Source: DATEHQ01 sp035279525 (GTDB taxonomy: Bacteria > Chloroflexota > Dormibacteria > Dormibacterales > Dormibacteraceae). Taken from it: a stretch of DNA of 39,898 nt. The DNA lies in the NCBI GenBank assembly GCA_035279525.1, contig DATEHQ010000016.1, forward strand, positions 1 to 39,898, given 5' to 3'. Below, in pieces: positions 23,788 through 31,369 of this stretch (within the stretch, counting starts at the first letter, position 1; the number at the start of each line of letters is the position of its first letter). The position numbers and the translations under genes are program-made. The notes beneath the pieces were generated by a model, which searched no databases, was not told the DNA's origin, and saw nothing but the letters and a program-made list of their open reading frames with translations.

Positions 23788-25141
23788 CGTCGTTTGCCTG
23801 GGAGGCGGCGTGGCCGGCGAGGCCATCGCGGGCGGACTGCAGGGTAGCGGCCTGAGCCTTGCGGTCGTGGAGCGAGAGCTGGTCGGCGGTGAGTGCCCCT
23901 ACTGGGGCTGCATACCCTCGAAGACGCTCCTGCGCTCGGGCGAGACGTTGAGCGAAGCCGGGCGCGCACGCGTCCTCGCGGCGTCGCGGGTCGAGTGGGA
24001 CATCGACTTTCCGAAGATCTCCGGGCGCACCTTGTGGATGGCTCGCGAGCTCGACGACAGCAAGCCGGCCGCCGCGCTCGAGGCGACCGGCGCGAAGCTC
24101 TTCCGCGGCGCCGGAACGCTGGCCGACCTGCACACCGTGACAGTCGGGAGCGAAACACTGATCGCCCGGCGCGCAGTGGTAATCGCCAACGGCGGCACCG
24201 CCGCCATCCCGCCCATCCCGGGCCTCGACCTCATCCCTTACTGGACCAACCGGCAGGCGACGCTGCCCCGCGTCCTCCCGGAGCGGCTGGTGGTGCTCGG
24301 CGGCGGGGCGGTCGGGATCGAGCTGGGGCAGGCCTACGCGCGGTTCGGGTCGCGTGTCACCGTCATCGAGGCAGGCCCGAGAATCCTCGCCGCGGAGGAG
24401 CCTGAAGCGGGCGACGTCCTGCGGCCGCACCTGGTCGCGGAGGGGATCGAGCTGGTGGTCGGCGACCCATGCGTCGGTGTCGAGAAGCAGGCCGGGGCGA
24501 TCATGGTGCATCTCAACTCGGGCGCCCTGGTCTCGGCCGACCAGCTGCTCGTCGCGACCGGGAGGCGGGCGAACTTCGAGGCGTGGCGTGAAAGCGGCCT
24601 GCCGCAGACCGAACGGGGATGGCTGAAGGTGAACCCCGAGACCCTGGAAGCGCATGCCGGCGTCTACGGCGCGGGGGACGTGACAGGAATCGGCGGCTTC
24701 ACGCACCTCGCCTATTACCACGGCCAGATCGTGGCCCGGCGGCTGCGCGGGGAAGACGCGCGGGCCGACCACGTGGCGGTGCCACGAGTCACCTACACGG
24801 ACCCCGAGGTGGCGTCGGTGGGTCTATCGGAGGCGGCGGCCCGCTCGCTCGGGCTCGACGTCATCATCGCGTCGACGGATCCGGCCGAAAGCGCCCGCGG
24901 TTACATCCACGACTTTCACGGCGGGATGCTGAAGCTGGTCGGCGACCGCAAGCGCGGAGTCCTGGTCGGCGCGACGATCGTCACGCCGCGCGCGGGAGAG
25001 ATCCTCGGCGAGCTCATCCTCGCCGTGAAGACCGGCACGCCGCTGCGCACGCTCGCGGACGTCATCCACCCTTTCCCGGCCTTCAACCGGGTCCTGGGCA
25101 CCGTGCTGGGAGAATTGGCGGGCAAGCTGTCGCGAACCTGA
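23771..25141 (+). CDS. FAD-dependent pyridine nucleotide-disulfide oxidoreductase
   Basis: A 456-residue protein of the dihydrolipoamide dehydrogenase/mercuric reductase class. FAD-binding GGGVAG is at 11-16, the redox disulfide C42-PYWG-C47 in GGECPYWGCIPSK, the NAD(P) motif VLGGGAVGIELGQ near 180, and GVYGAGDV near 300. The C-terminal HPTxSE dyad is replaced by HPFPAFN: histidine kept, glutamate lost. The true substrate is unknown. Initiation is at TTG 23771, with GGAGG (23758-23762) eight bases upstream; the gene therefore overlaps the ABC ATPase by 17 bases and is probably cotranscribed. Confidence 0.88.
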   Translation: MPQEFDVVCLGGGVAGEAIAGGLQGSGLSLAVVERELVGGECPYWGCIPSKTLLRSGETLSEAGRARVLAASRVEWDIDFPKISGRTLWMARELDDSKPAAALEATGAKLFRGAGTLADLHTVTVGSETLIARRAVVIANGGTAAIPPIPGLDLIPYWTNRQATLPRVLPERLVVLGGGAVGIELGQAYARFGSRVTVIEAGPRILAAEEPEAGDVLRPHLVAEGIELVVGDPCVGVEKQAGAIMVHLNSGALVSADQLLVATGRRANFEAWRESGLPQTERGWLKVNPETLEAHAGVYGAGDVTGIGGFTHLAYYHGQIVARRLRGEDARADHVAVPRVTYTDPEVASVGLSEAAARSLGLDVIIASTDPAESARGYIHDFHGGMLKLVGDRKRGVLVGATIVTPRAGEILGELILAVKTGTPLRTLADVIHPFPAFNRVLGTVLGELAGKLSRT

Positions 25142-25158
25142 CCGCGCCGAGTCGTGGC

Positions 25159-25177
25159 GAGCTCGCGACAGGAGCTC
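25159..25177. other. Inverted repeat after the oxidoreductase gene
   Basis: GAGCTC-GCGACAG-GAGCTC forms a 6-bp stem 18 bases after the stop. There is no T tract, so a terminator role is doubtful. The rest of the 128-base gap to the next gene shows only an AT-richer patch near 25239-25253. Confidence 0.35.
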
Positions 25178-25269
25178 CCGGCTCGACCTGGGGCTACACG
25201 GGTCTTTACCGCGCGCGGCGCGTTCCCTGAGTGACCCAATTTCTCATTTATTCAGGAGCGTGATTCGAC

Positions 25270-25596
25270 ATGGTCATCACGGTGAACGGTTCCCCCATCA
25301 CTCTCGACCTGGACACGATCTTGATCTGGATCCTGGTCGGATTCGTGGCCGGCTTTCTGGCCAGCCACCTTGCCCTCGGCCATGGCCTCGGCCTGCTCGG
25401 AGACATCGTGATCGGCGTCATCGGCGCCTTCATCGGCGGTTTCGTGCTGGCGGGCATTCTTCACTTCACCATCGGCATCGCCGGTCACCCGATCGTGACC
25501 CAGATGATCATGGCCTTCATCGGCGCGGCGATCCTTCTGATCATCGTGAGATTGCTTGGCGGCGGACGGTCCGGCTACAGGCGGAGGGCTTTCTAG
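25270..25596 (+). CDS. GlsB/YeaQ/YmgE family stress-response membrane protein
   Basis: A 108-residue protein made of three hydrophobic helices: ILIWILVGFVAGFLASHLAL, GDIVIGVIGAFIGGFVLAGIL and MIMAFIGAAILLIIVRLL. The glycine-rich GDIVIGVIGAFIGG stretch is the hallmark of the 'transglycosylase-associated' family, which is membrane-bound and often induced by envelope or general stress. AGGAG at 25254-25258 lies 11 bases before the ATG. It stands alone between an oxidoreductase and the convergent YjbR gene. Confidence 0.9.
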   Translation: MVITVNGSPITLDLDTILIWILVGFVAGFLASHLALGHGLGLLGDIVIGVIGAFIGGFVLAGILHFTIGIAGHPIVTQMIMAFIGAAILLIIVRLLGGGRSGYRRRAF

Positions 25597-25605
25597 CTCA
25601 CGAGC

Positions 25606-25977
25606 TCAACGCCTTCGGCGTGAGTCCGCAGGGATCGCTTTTTTAGACATCGTGCTGGCGGCGACAAGGCGCTTGGGAGCGGTCCGCTCCCAGGCGCCCG
25701 CCACCAAACGCTCACCCAATTCGAGTCCCAGCCCGGCGAGCCGCACCCTGACCCACCCGAACCGCCCCGTGTAGGCGGACACCGCGAACGTCGTCGGGTC
25801 CATCGCGACCAGTCCCGCCTGGTCATCGAGCGAGGCCTTGACCGAGACATGGGCGCCTGAGGACGAGCCCATGGCGAAGATCCGGTTTCCGACCCGGAAG
25901 GTCGCCTCACCCCAGGTCTCCCGCTCCTCGGCCTCCGGCATGGCGAGGCACAGCCGGCGGAAGCGCTCGAACGTCAC
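25606..25977 (-). CDS. MmcQ/YjbR family protein
   Basis: A 123-residue protein of the MmcQ/YjbR family (cyaY-like alpha/beta fold; sometimes called DNA-binding). Visible are FRRLCLAMPEAEERETWGEATFRVGNRIFAM, a conserved beta core and AYTGRFGWVRVRLAG. The GTG start overlaps the stop of the ECF S gene as GTGA (25977-25974), so it is the last gene of the ECF operon. A role in vitamin uptake is not established; position is the only hint. Confidence 0.85.
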   Translation of the reverse strand: MTFERFRRLCLAMPEAEERETWGEATFRVGNRIFAMGSSSGAHVSVKASLDDQAGLVAMDPTTFAVSAYTGRFGWVRVRLAGLGLELGERLVAGAWERTAPKRLVAASTMSKKAIPADSRRRR

Positions 25978-26726
25978 GCCGGAACCACCTCGAAGCTGAG
26001 CCGCGCACGAAGCCGCGTCAGGGCGGCGAGCACCGGGGGCCCCAGCGCGACGACCATGACGGCGTTGCCGACGGCCCGAAACGAGTCATAGGCGAAAGAC
26101 GTCAGGGCGTAGAAACGTCCGAAGTGCAGCAGCGCCGTGGCGGGCGCCATGCCGGGGGACCAACCCAGCGTCGGATTGCCGCGGTACCCCGGCACCCAGT
26201 CCGTCACGTCGAGCAGCGCGCCGAACACCCAGCCCATGACGGCGCCGACACAGGCCAGCACGGCGACGTCGCGCCAACCCGGCGTCGCGCCCCGCCACTG
26301 ACCGGCGAGGCCGGCGGCGACGCCGACCCAGCCCACGCCGAACACCTGGTACGGAACCCAGGGCCCGATGCCTCCGCTGACCAGGGCGGAGACGAGGATG
26401 GATAGCGCTCCCGCCATGAACCCAAACGAAGTGCCGAAGACGTAACCGGCGCACAGGACGAGGAAATAGATCGGGTTGAAGCCGCCTATGCCGACGATGA
26501 CCGCGAGGCGCAGGGCGGCGTCGATCGCCGCGATGGCGGCCAGCAGGGCGATCGCTCGCGAGTCCAGCTGTCGCGTCCCCGCCTCGACCAGGAACAGGCC
26601 GGCCACGCACGTGATCATCAACGCCCACGCGGGGGTGTCGGTGGGGAGGCCGCTGCCCACAAAAGGCCACGCGAAAAGCATCAGGCCCGCAAGCGACACG
26701 AGGCCGATCGGCAGGGCCCTCTTCAT
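25974..26726 (-). CDS. ECF transporter S component (substrate-binding membrane protein)
   Basis: A 250-residue protein with about six to seven membrane helices, including GFNPIYFLVLCAGYVFGTSFGFMAGALSILVSALVSGGIGPWVPYQVFGVGWVGVAAGLAG. This central part resembles S components of energy-coupling-factor importers, with the small-residue helix that packs against the T component. The ATG overlaps the stop of the ATPase gene as ATGA. The upstream cobalamin riboswitch and DUF4430 lipoprotein make cobalamin or a precursor the likely substrate (a CbrT-like role); that is inference from regulation. Confidence 0.82.
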   Translation of the reverse strand: MKRALPIGLVSLAGLMLFAWPFVGSGLPTDTPAWALMITCVAGLFLVEAGTRQLDSRAIALLAAIAAIDAALRLAVIVGIGGFNPIYFLVLCAGYVFGTSFGFMAGALSILVSALVSGGIGPWVPYQVFGVGWVGVAAGLAGQWRGATPGWRDVAVLACVGAVMGWVFGALLDVTDWVPGYRGNPTLGWSPGMAPATALLHFGRFYALTSFAYDSFRAVGNAVMVVALGPPVLAALTRLRARLSFEVVPA

Positions 26727-28078
26727 GCCGTCGGCACCTCTGCCCGCAACTCGTGCACAGCCGTCTGGGCGACCTCGATCACCCGGTCGGCCAGCGCATC
26801 GCGCAGGGCCGCGTCGTGAGTGGCGAGGACGATCGCGGACCCGGAGTCGCGGAGCCGTGCCACCAGCCCGATCAGAGCGTCGCGCGCCTCGGCGTCCATG
26901 CCCCGCGTCGGCTCGTCGAGGAGGACGAGGTCGGGGCGGCCGGGCAGAACCGCCGCCAGGGCGGATCGCTGACGCTCACCGCACGAGAGGTCGCGCGGGT
27001 AGCGGCCGGAGACCTCGCACAACCCAAGCTCCGCCAGGATCAGGTCGGGCCGCTCCGGATCGCCGGCGCGGTCCAGGGTCAGGGCGACCTCGGAGCGGAC
27101 GCTCGGTCGGTGAAGCAGGGCCGTGGGGTTCTGGGGCAGGAAGGCGACGCGGCCGGGCCTGCGGACGACGGCCCCGGCGAGGGGCGCCAGGGCGCCGGCG
27201 ATGACCCTCAGGAGCGTGGTCTTGCCGCCGCCGTTGGGTCCTCGCAGGGCCAGGACCTCACCCCGCCGCCCCGCGAGATCGACGCCGTCCAGCACGACGT
27301 GACCGGCAAACCCCGCCGTGACGGCCCGCAGGGACCAGGCTTCACCGCCGGGCGCAGCCGAATGGGTCCGCGCTGGTGGGGGCGGCGGTGGCCTCCACTG
27401 CGAAGGCGCCATCGTCTCGGCCCGACCGCGCCGGACGTGGACGAGCTTTGCCGCCGCCGGCACCAGGGACTCGAGCCTGTGCTCCGAGATGACGACAGCA
27501 CGCCCGTCGAGCGCCAGCCTGGAGGCGGTCGTGAGCACCATCTCCGCGCCATCCGCGTCGAGCTGCGAGGTGGGCTCGTCGAGCACGACCAGGCGAGGGC
27601 GCATCGCGAGCGCGGAGGCGAGGGCGACGCGCTGCCGCTCGCCACCGCTGAGCGTCCTGACGCGCCTGCCCGCCAGGTGCTCGATGCCCGCGTCGCCCAT
27701 GGCACGCGCGACCCAGTGACGCATCTCGGCGGCAGGGGCCCCGATGTTCTCCAGGCCGAACCCCACCTCGCGCTCGACCGCGTCATAGACCGTCTGCAGC
27801 TCTGGGTCCTGGAAGACGAAGCCGACCCCGCGCGCCAGCTTTCGAGTGGGCGTGGTCAGGACGTCCATGCCATCGACCGCGATCCGTCCGGCGATGCGGC
27901 CGCCGTGGAAGTGTGGCACCAGTCCGTTGAGGCAGCGCAGGAGCGTCGACTTCCCGCCGCCGGAGGGCCCGGCGACGACCGTGAGCCCCGCGTCGAGCTC
28001 GAGACTCACGCCGGCCAGCGCTGCGGATTGCTGGTTCGGGTACCAGTACGAGACGTCGTTCAGTCGCGCGATCGCCAT
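26723..28078 (-). CDS. ECF transporter ATPase, fused A and A' domains
   Basis: A 451-residue fusion of two ABC ATPase domains. The first has Walker A GPSGGGKST (37-45), LSGGERQRVALA and DEPTSQLD. A proline-rich linker (PPPPPP near 245) leads to the second with GPNGGGKTT, LSCGERQRSALA and DEPTRGMD. The second signature carries Cys for the usual first Gly of LSGGE, so the two ATP sites may be unequal. The first domain has the Q-loop FVFQDPELQ typical of EcfA/CbiO. The start at 28078 (MAIARLNDVSYWYP) overlaps the T gene by 19 bases; the stop overlaps the S gene start. Confidence 0.92.
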   Translation of the reverse strand: MAIARLNDVSYWYPNQQSAALAGVSLELDAGLTVVAGPSGGGKSTLLRCLNGLVPHFHGGRIAGRIAVDGMDVLTTPTRKLARGVGFVFQDPELQTVYDAVEREVGFGLENIGAPAAEMRHWVARAMGDAGIEHLAGRRVRTLSGGERQRVALASALAMRPRLVVLDEPTSQLDADGAEMVLTTASRLALDGRAVVISEHRLESLVPAAAKLVHVRRGRAETMAPSQWRPPPPPPARTHSAAPGGEAWSLRAVTAGFAGHVVLDGVDLAGRRGEVLALRGPNGGGKTTLLRVIAGALAPLAGAVVRRPGRVAFLPQNPTALLHRPSVRSEVALTLDRAGDPERPDLILAELGLCEVSGRYPRDLSCGERQRSALAAVLPGRPDLVLLDEPTRGMDAEARDALIGLVARLRDSGSAIVLATHDAALRDALADRVIEVAQTAVHELRAEVPTA

Positions 28079-28887
28079 GCCACCACCGGGACGAACAGAA
28101 GAAGGCATGCCATCAGCGGACGAGGGTCGACCTCGGGCAGGGAGACTGTCGGATAGGGGGCCCAGTCCGCGACCCAGCCCGCGCTGATCGCGATCGCAAA
28201 ACTCAGGCCGGCGATGGCCGCCGAGCCCGCCACGAGCCAGTCCGCCGCGCGGAGCTTCGACGGCCGCATCGACGTGCGCCAGCCCGAGCCGAACGCCCTG
28301 GCCTCCATCGACTCGGCGAGCTGGATCGAGCCCTCGACGCTGGTGAGCACCACCGGAACGACGACCTCCGCCCACGAGCGGGGGCCGCGGGACCGCCAGC
28401 CGCGCATCCGCTGCGCCTCGGTCACCTCGACGAACGAGGTCGCCACCATGGGGACGAGGTTGAGGGAAGCTGCGATGGCAAGGCCCGTGCGGGCGAGCGG
28501 CGCGGGGAGGGCATCCATCACCTCGTGCGACTTGACGATGAGGGAGAAGGGCGCCGCGGCCAGGATGGCGGCGGCGATGGTCACCGCGCCCATCGCGCCG
28601 AAGACCAGGGCTTCGAGGGTGTAGGGGCCACCGAGGCCGGGGATGCCGGACGGCAGGATGAAGAGCACGGTCGTACCGAGGTGCGCCGACACGAAGTTGA
28701 GAAAGACCGCGAATGCCGCGATGAGGCCGACGCCGGCGAGCAGCCGGCGCGTCCTGCGCCAGCCCGCACCGGCGACGAGCGCACTGAGCGCCGCCGCCAG
28801 CACGAGCAGCCTGTACGCGGGGTTGGAGGTCGCGAGCGCGATGAAGAGGCAGGCCGCGCTCCACGCCGCGACCGCCCTGGGGTTCAT
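28060..28887 (-). CDS. ECF transporter T component (EcfT)
   Basis: A 275-residue transmembrane coupling protein. The two short arginine motifs that contact the ATPases are visible as AQRMRGWRSRG and SMEARAFGSG (the A-R-G family signature). Helices lie before and after these, with a C-terminal pair. The ATG at 28887 is eight bases after the DUF4430 stop and is preceded by GAGGT. It is followed by the fused ATPase in the same operon. Confidence 0.9.
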   Translation of the reverse strand: MNPRAVAAWSAACLFIALATSNPAYRLLVLAAALSALVAGAGWRRTRRLLAGVGLIAAFAVFLNFVSAHLGTTVLFILPSGIPGLGGPYTLEALVFGAMGAVTIAAAILAAAPFSLIVKSHEVMDALPAPLARTGLAIAASLNLVPMVATSFVEVTEAQRMRGWRSRGPRSWAEVVVPVVLTSVEGSIQLAESMEARAFGSGWRTSMRPSKLRAADWLVAGSAAIAGLSFAIAISAGWVADWAPYPTVSLPEVDPRPLMACLLLFVPVVAWRSRD

Positions 28888-28894
28888 CCCGACC

Positions 28895-29386
28895 TCAGCT
28901 CTCCCTGGCCAGCGGTGGCGGCGCAGGGGACGGATCGGACGCCGAGACGTAGTGCCAGCCGACCGCATCCCTGTCGTGGAGCGTGACCTGGCTGATGCCG
29001 GTCTGGGCCATGGCCCAGGCGCCAGAGTTCTCGACGAACAGCGACCAGTAAGGCTGGTTCTTCGGGAAGCATTCCGAGAATGTGCGTGGCTCGGAATCGA
29101 TCGCGCAGATCTCGAGGCCGAAGCTGGATGTCTGCGACTGGTACGCGACGCCCGACTTGTCCATCAGCGTCTTGCCGTCGATCGTGTCGCCGGTGAAGCC
29201 CACACACTTCTGCACGGTCGTACCGGAGAGGTGCTGGACCACCACGTACGCGTGATGGGCCGCCCCGGCGTTGACGCAGGTGTTCGATGGGCTCGACGCC
29301 GCGTTGGAAGGAGATCCGCCACATGCGGCTGCGGCGGCGATGGCGAGGGCCAGTGTCGCGCTGGCCCAGAAGGTGTGCTTGCGCAC
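28895..29386 (-). CDS. DUF4430 lipoprotein (transcobalamin-like domain), first gene of ECF operon
   Basis: A 163-residue predicted lipoprotein: MRKHTFWASATLALAIAAAAAC puts the lipobox cysteine at 22. The mature part has the DUF4430 pattern seen in secreted partners of B12 systems and in the C-terminal domain of transcobalamin: DGKTLMDKSGVAYQSQ, GLEICAID, YWSLFVENSGAWAMAQTG and DAVGWHYV. It would sit outside the membrane and could capture the ligand for the ECF importer. The start is GTG 29386 with GGAGG seven bases upstream, and that GGAGG can be sequestered by a hairpin following the cobalamin riboswitch. Confidence 0.82.
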   Translation of the reverse strand: MRKHTFWASATLALAIAAAAACGGSPSNAASSPSNTCVNAGAAHHAYVVVQHLSGTTVQKCVGFTGDTIDGKTLMDKSGVAYQSQTSSFGLEICAIDSEPRTFSECFPKNQPYWSLFVENSGAWAMAQTGISQVTLHDRDAVGWHYVSASDPSPAPPPLARES

Positions 29387-29394
29387 GGCCGTTC

Positions 29395-29446
29395 CTCCAG
29401 GCGGTCTGCCACCCTGAACGCGCCCCGAAAGCCGACCGCCATGGAG
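29395..29446 (-). promoter_or_regulatory. Hairpin sequestering the Shine-Dalgarno (riboswitch expression platform)
   Basis: On the minus-strand RNA, CUCC (29446-29443) and GGCGGUC (29440-29434) can pair with GACCGCC (29406-29400) and GGAG (29398-29395), with only a small 2x1 internal loop and a ~27-base loop. GGAG is the ribosome site of the GTG at 29386. This would block translation when formed, and it lies about 40 bases after the B12 aptamer. Confidence 0.6.
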
Positions 29447-29487
29447 CTTCCGTTCCGTTGCGCGCGGACGGGATGTCTCGATTCGGG

Positions 29488-29637
29488 CATTCAGGTCTCC
29501 TGGCTTGCGGATCGGCGCCTCCGTCTGCCTTCCCGAGGTGGTTGCCTCAGTGGCCTGGACCGGACGAAGGCTCCCCGCTCACAGTTGCGCGACAGCTCCG
29601 GTTTCGCACCGGATTCCCTTGGTGCCCTGATGGAATG
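29488..29637 (-). ncRNA. Cobalamin (B12) riboswitch
   Basis: Read on the minus strand, the region shows the full set of cobalamin riboswitch landmarks: GGGAATCCGGTGCGAAACC (hairpin at 29612-29597), GCTGTCGCGCAACTGTGAGC, CCACTG, GGGAAGG, and the B12 box GCAAGCCAGGAGACCTG (29508-29492). The outer helix P1 can form from CATTC (29637-29633) and GAATG (29492-29488) with CAGG/CCTG. It begins right after the comB stop codon and precedes the DUF4430/ECF operon. It is expected to turn the operon off when adenosylcobalamin is plentiful. Confidence 0.96.
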
Positions 29638-30345
29638 TTAGCTCGCGGGCGACGGCCGGTCCCGACGCGTGAGGCGGTGATAGCGGGCTTCCACGCTCAC
29701 CGGCATGGCGAAGCCGAAGCGATCCGGGATCAGCGCGAGGTCGAGGTCGCCGGGCGGGAAGCCGGGCCACGTCCCGCTCCGGACGCTTCGATACCTCTCG
29801 CTCTCGCGCAGCGGCCTCAGCCACTCGTCGAGGCTCGTCGACTCGCCGCGGCAGACCGCCTCCATGTATCGCGCGCATGCATGGTCCTCGGGAAAGTCGC
29901 CGGACGCGACGAGGGTGATCGTTGCGGGATCGCTCGACATGCAGGCTTCAACAGTCGACCGCGCGACGACCAGGCTCGCGGCGAAAATGTCATGCCCCGC
30001 CGGCACGGCCGCGACGACCACCGTGCCCTGGCTCGACCGCTGGACCAGGACGCGGTCGTTCAGCTCCGCAGCCTGGATCATGGTCGGCGAGTTGCTGATC
30101 GCGATTCCTGCCACGGGAAGGCCGCCCTCCTCGACGCTCAGCACCGCGCCCGAAGTGTTTGCGGCGAGGGCGCGCGCCTCAGCCGTGGTCGGAACCAGGC
30201 GGCATTCACTCGCGCCCCCGGCGAGCGCATACGCGCTGACCGTGAACGAACGGAGCACGTCGATGACCACGACTGTCCCCTGTGCGCGCCGCGCGCCATC
30301 GACCCCCATGGCGTGGACTATTCGCACGTCAGCATGCTGAGGCAC
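29638..30345 (-). CDS. 2-phosphosulfolactate phosphatase family protein (ComB-like)
   Basis: A 235-residue protein of the ComB family, Mg-dependent phosphatases that in methanogens and some bacteria make sulfolactate from phosphosulfolactate. VVVIDVLRSFTVSAYALAGGA near residues 25-45, SVEEGGLPVAGIAISNSP and RSSQGTVVV match family blocks. Starts at 30345 or 30309 are both possible. Neighbours suggest no coenzyme M or sulfolactate pathway, so the in vivo substrate is open. The stop TAA lies at the 5' edge of the B12 riboswitch, so its transcript may read into the ECF operon. Confidence 0.85.
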   Translation of the reverse strand: MPQHADVRIVHAMGVDGARRAQGTVVVIDVLRSFTVSAYALAGGASECRLVPTTAEARALAANTSGAVLSVEEGGLPVAGIAISNSPTMIQAAELNDRVLVQRSSQGTVVVAAVPAGHDIFAASLVVARSTVEACMSSDPATITLVASGDFPEDHACARYMEAVCRGESTSLDEWLRPLRESERYRSVRSGTWPGFPPGDLDLALIPDRFGFAMPVSVEARYHRLTRRDRPSPAS

Positions 30346-30368
30346 GTCGCGGCGGCATCATAGTCGCG

Positions 30369-30713
30369 ATGTCAGAGCCGGATCACGACGAGTCGCCGCG
30401 AGCATTCGGCTTCGAGCAGATCGCGGACTGTGGGTCGATGCGCGTGGTCGGCCTTCGTCTGAGACCTGGCCAGCACGTGCCCGAGCACCGCAACGCAATC
30501 CCGGTCGCGCTGATCGTGACCGTCGGCCGGCTGGGCTTCAGCGATGGAGAGAAAACGGGAGCGGTCGCCGCGGGGGAGATGCTTCTCATCAACCCGGGCG
30601 AGCGGCACACGTACAACGCCGAGGTCGAGACTGCGGCCTACCTGGTATTCGCGGGCCTTCCGGGCGTGCGGAGCCGCGCGTGGACCTTGCGGCGCAGGAG
30701 CACGGCTTCCTAA
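30369..30713 (+). CDS. Small cupin-domain protein
   Basis: A 114-residue single-domain cupin. LRPGQHVPEHRNAIPVALIVTVGRLGFSDGE is motif 1 with one clear histidine (PEHRN) and GEMLLINPGERHTYNAEVE is motif 2 with the second histidine. The core could bind a metal, but motif 1 has fewer histidines than enzymatic cupins. The ATG at 30369 has no clear ribosome site. It diverges from comB by 23 bases and overlaps the convergent phosphatase by four bases. Confidence 0.82.
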   Translation: MSEPDHDESPRAFGFEQIADCGSMRVVGLRLRPGQHVPEHRNAIPVALIVTVGRLGFSDGEKTGAVAAGEMLLINPGERHTYNAEVETAAYLVFAGLPGVRSRAWTLRRRSTAS

Positions 30714-31369
30714 AGCGCGTTCCAGAGCGTGATCATGCGGTGCCCGTCATCGCGAAGGATGCTGAGGGTCGCGACGTCGAGCATCAGGCCGGCTGCGACT
30801 TTGATGTCCGCTCGGATGAAAGCCGCGCCGACGGCGCGAAGGATGTGACCGTGGGCAAAGGCGAGGACGTGACTGCCTGACTCGCTCGCCAACGCGATGA
30901 ATTCCAGTGCGCGCGCGTGGATCTGCATGGGGCTCTCGCCGCCCGGGCAACCGTCGGAGTAGACCTGCCAGCTCGGGTTCGCCTCGTGGATCTGGACCGA
31001 CGTCAGACCTTCGTAGTCGCCGTAGTCGACCTCCGCCAGGAGCGGTGTGATTCTCGGCTGGTCGAAGCCCGCCAGCTCGGCGGTCCGCCGGGCGCGCTGC
31101 AGCGGGCTGGAGAAGACGGCGTCGAAATGAACCTGCGCGAGACGCGGACGCAGGGCCCTGGCTTTCTCCTCGCCCGCCGGCGTGAGAGGCAGGTCGGTCT
31201 TGCCGGTGTGGCGCCCGCTGGCGCTCCACTCGGTCTCGCCGTGCCGGGCGATGTAAAGCTCGAGGCTCAGGCGGGCTTGCCCATCATCTCGGGACGCCCC
31301 GAGCGCAAGGAGCGGCCCGCGCTCTCGATCACAGCTCCCGCGCGGACGCGCTGGCCGGGCCGGATGCAC
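30710..31369 (-). CDS. Histidine phosphatase (phosphoglycerate mutase-like) family protein
   Basis: The protein has the RHG phosphohistidine motif (LYIARHGETEWSASGRHTGKTDLPLT), SSPLQRARRTAEL, EVDYGDYEGL and a C-terminal FAHGHILRAVG with the second active-site histidine. It is probably a phosphatase of small phosphorylated metabolites (cobC/gpmB-like superfamily). The GTG at 31369 adds about 31 low-complexity residues before the core. A CTG at 31270 that overlaps the upstream stop as CTGA is an attractive alternative start giving 187 residues. It overlaps the upstream degenerate-GGDEF gene. Confidence 0.85.
   Translation of the reverse strand: MHPARPARPRGSCDRERGPLLALGASRDDGQARLSLELYIARHGETEWSASGRHTGKTDLPLTPAGEEKARALRPRLAQVHFDAVFSSPLQRARRTAELAGFDQPRITPLLAEVDYGDYEGLTSVQIHEANPSWQVYSDGCPGGESPMQIHARALEFIALASESGSHVLAFAHGHILRAVGAAFIRADIKVAAGLMLDVATLSILRDDGHRMITLWNAL

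Noticed and set aside
29164..29490. Open frame on the minus strand starting at an ATG just after the B12 box
   Set aside because: It overlaps the DUF4430 gene in another frame, has a low-complexity Arg/Pro/Ser composition and starts inside the riboswitch; it is not a gene.
30710..31369. CobC (alpha-ribazole phosphatase) assignment for the histidine phosphatase
   Set aside because: The fold fits, but no cobalamin synthesis gene is adjacent and specificity cannot be read from the motifs.
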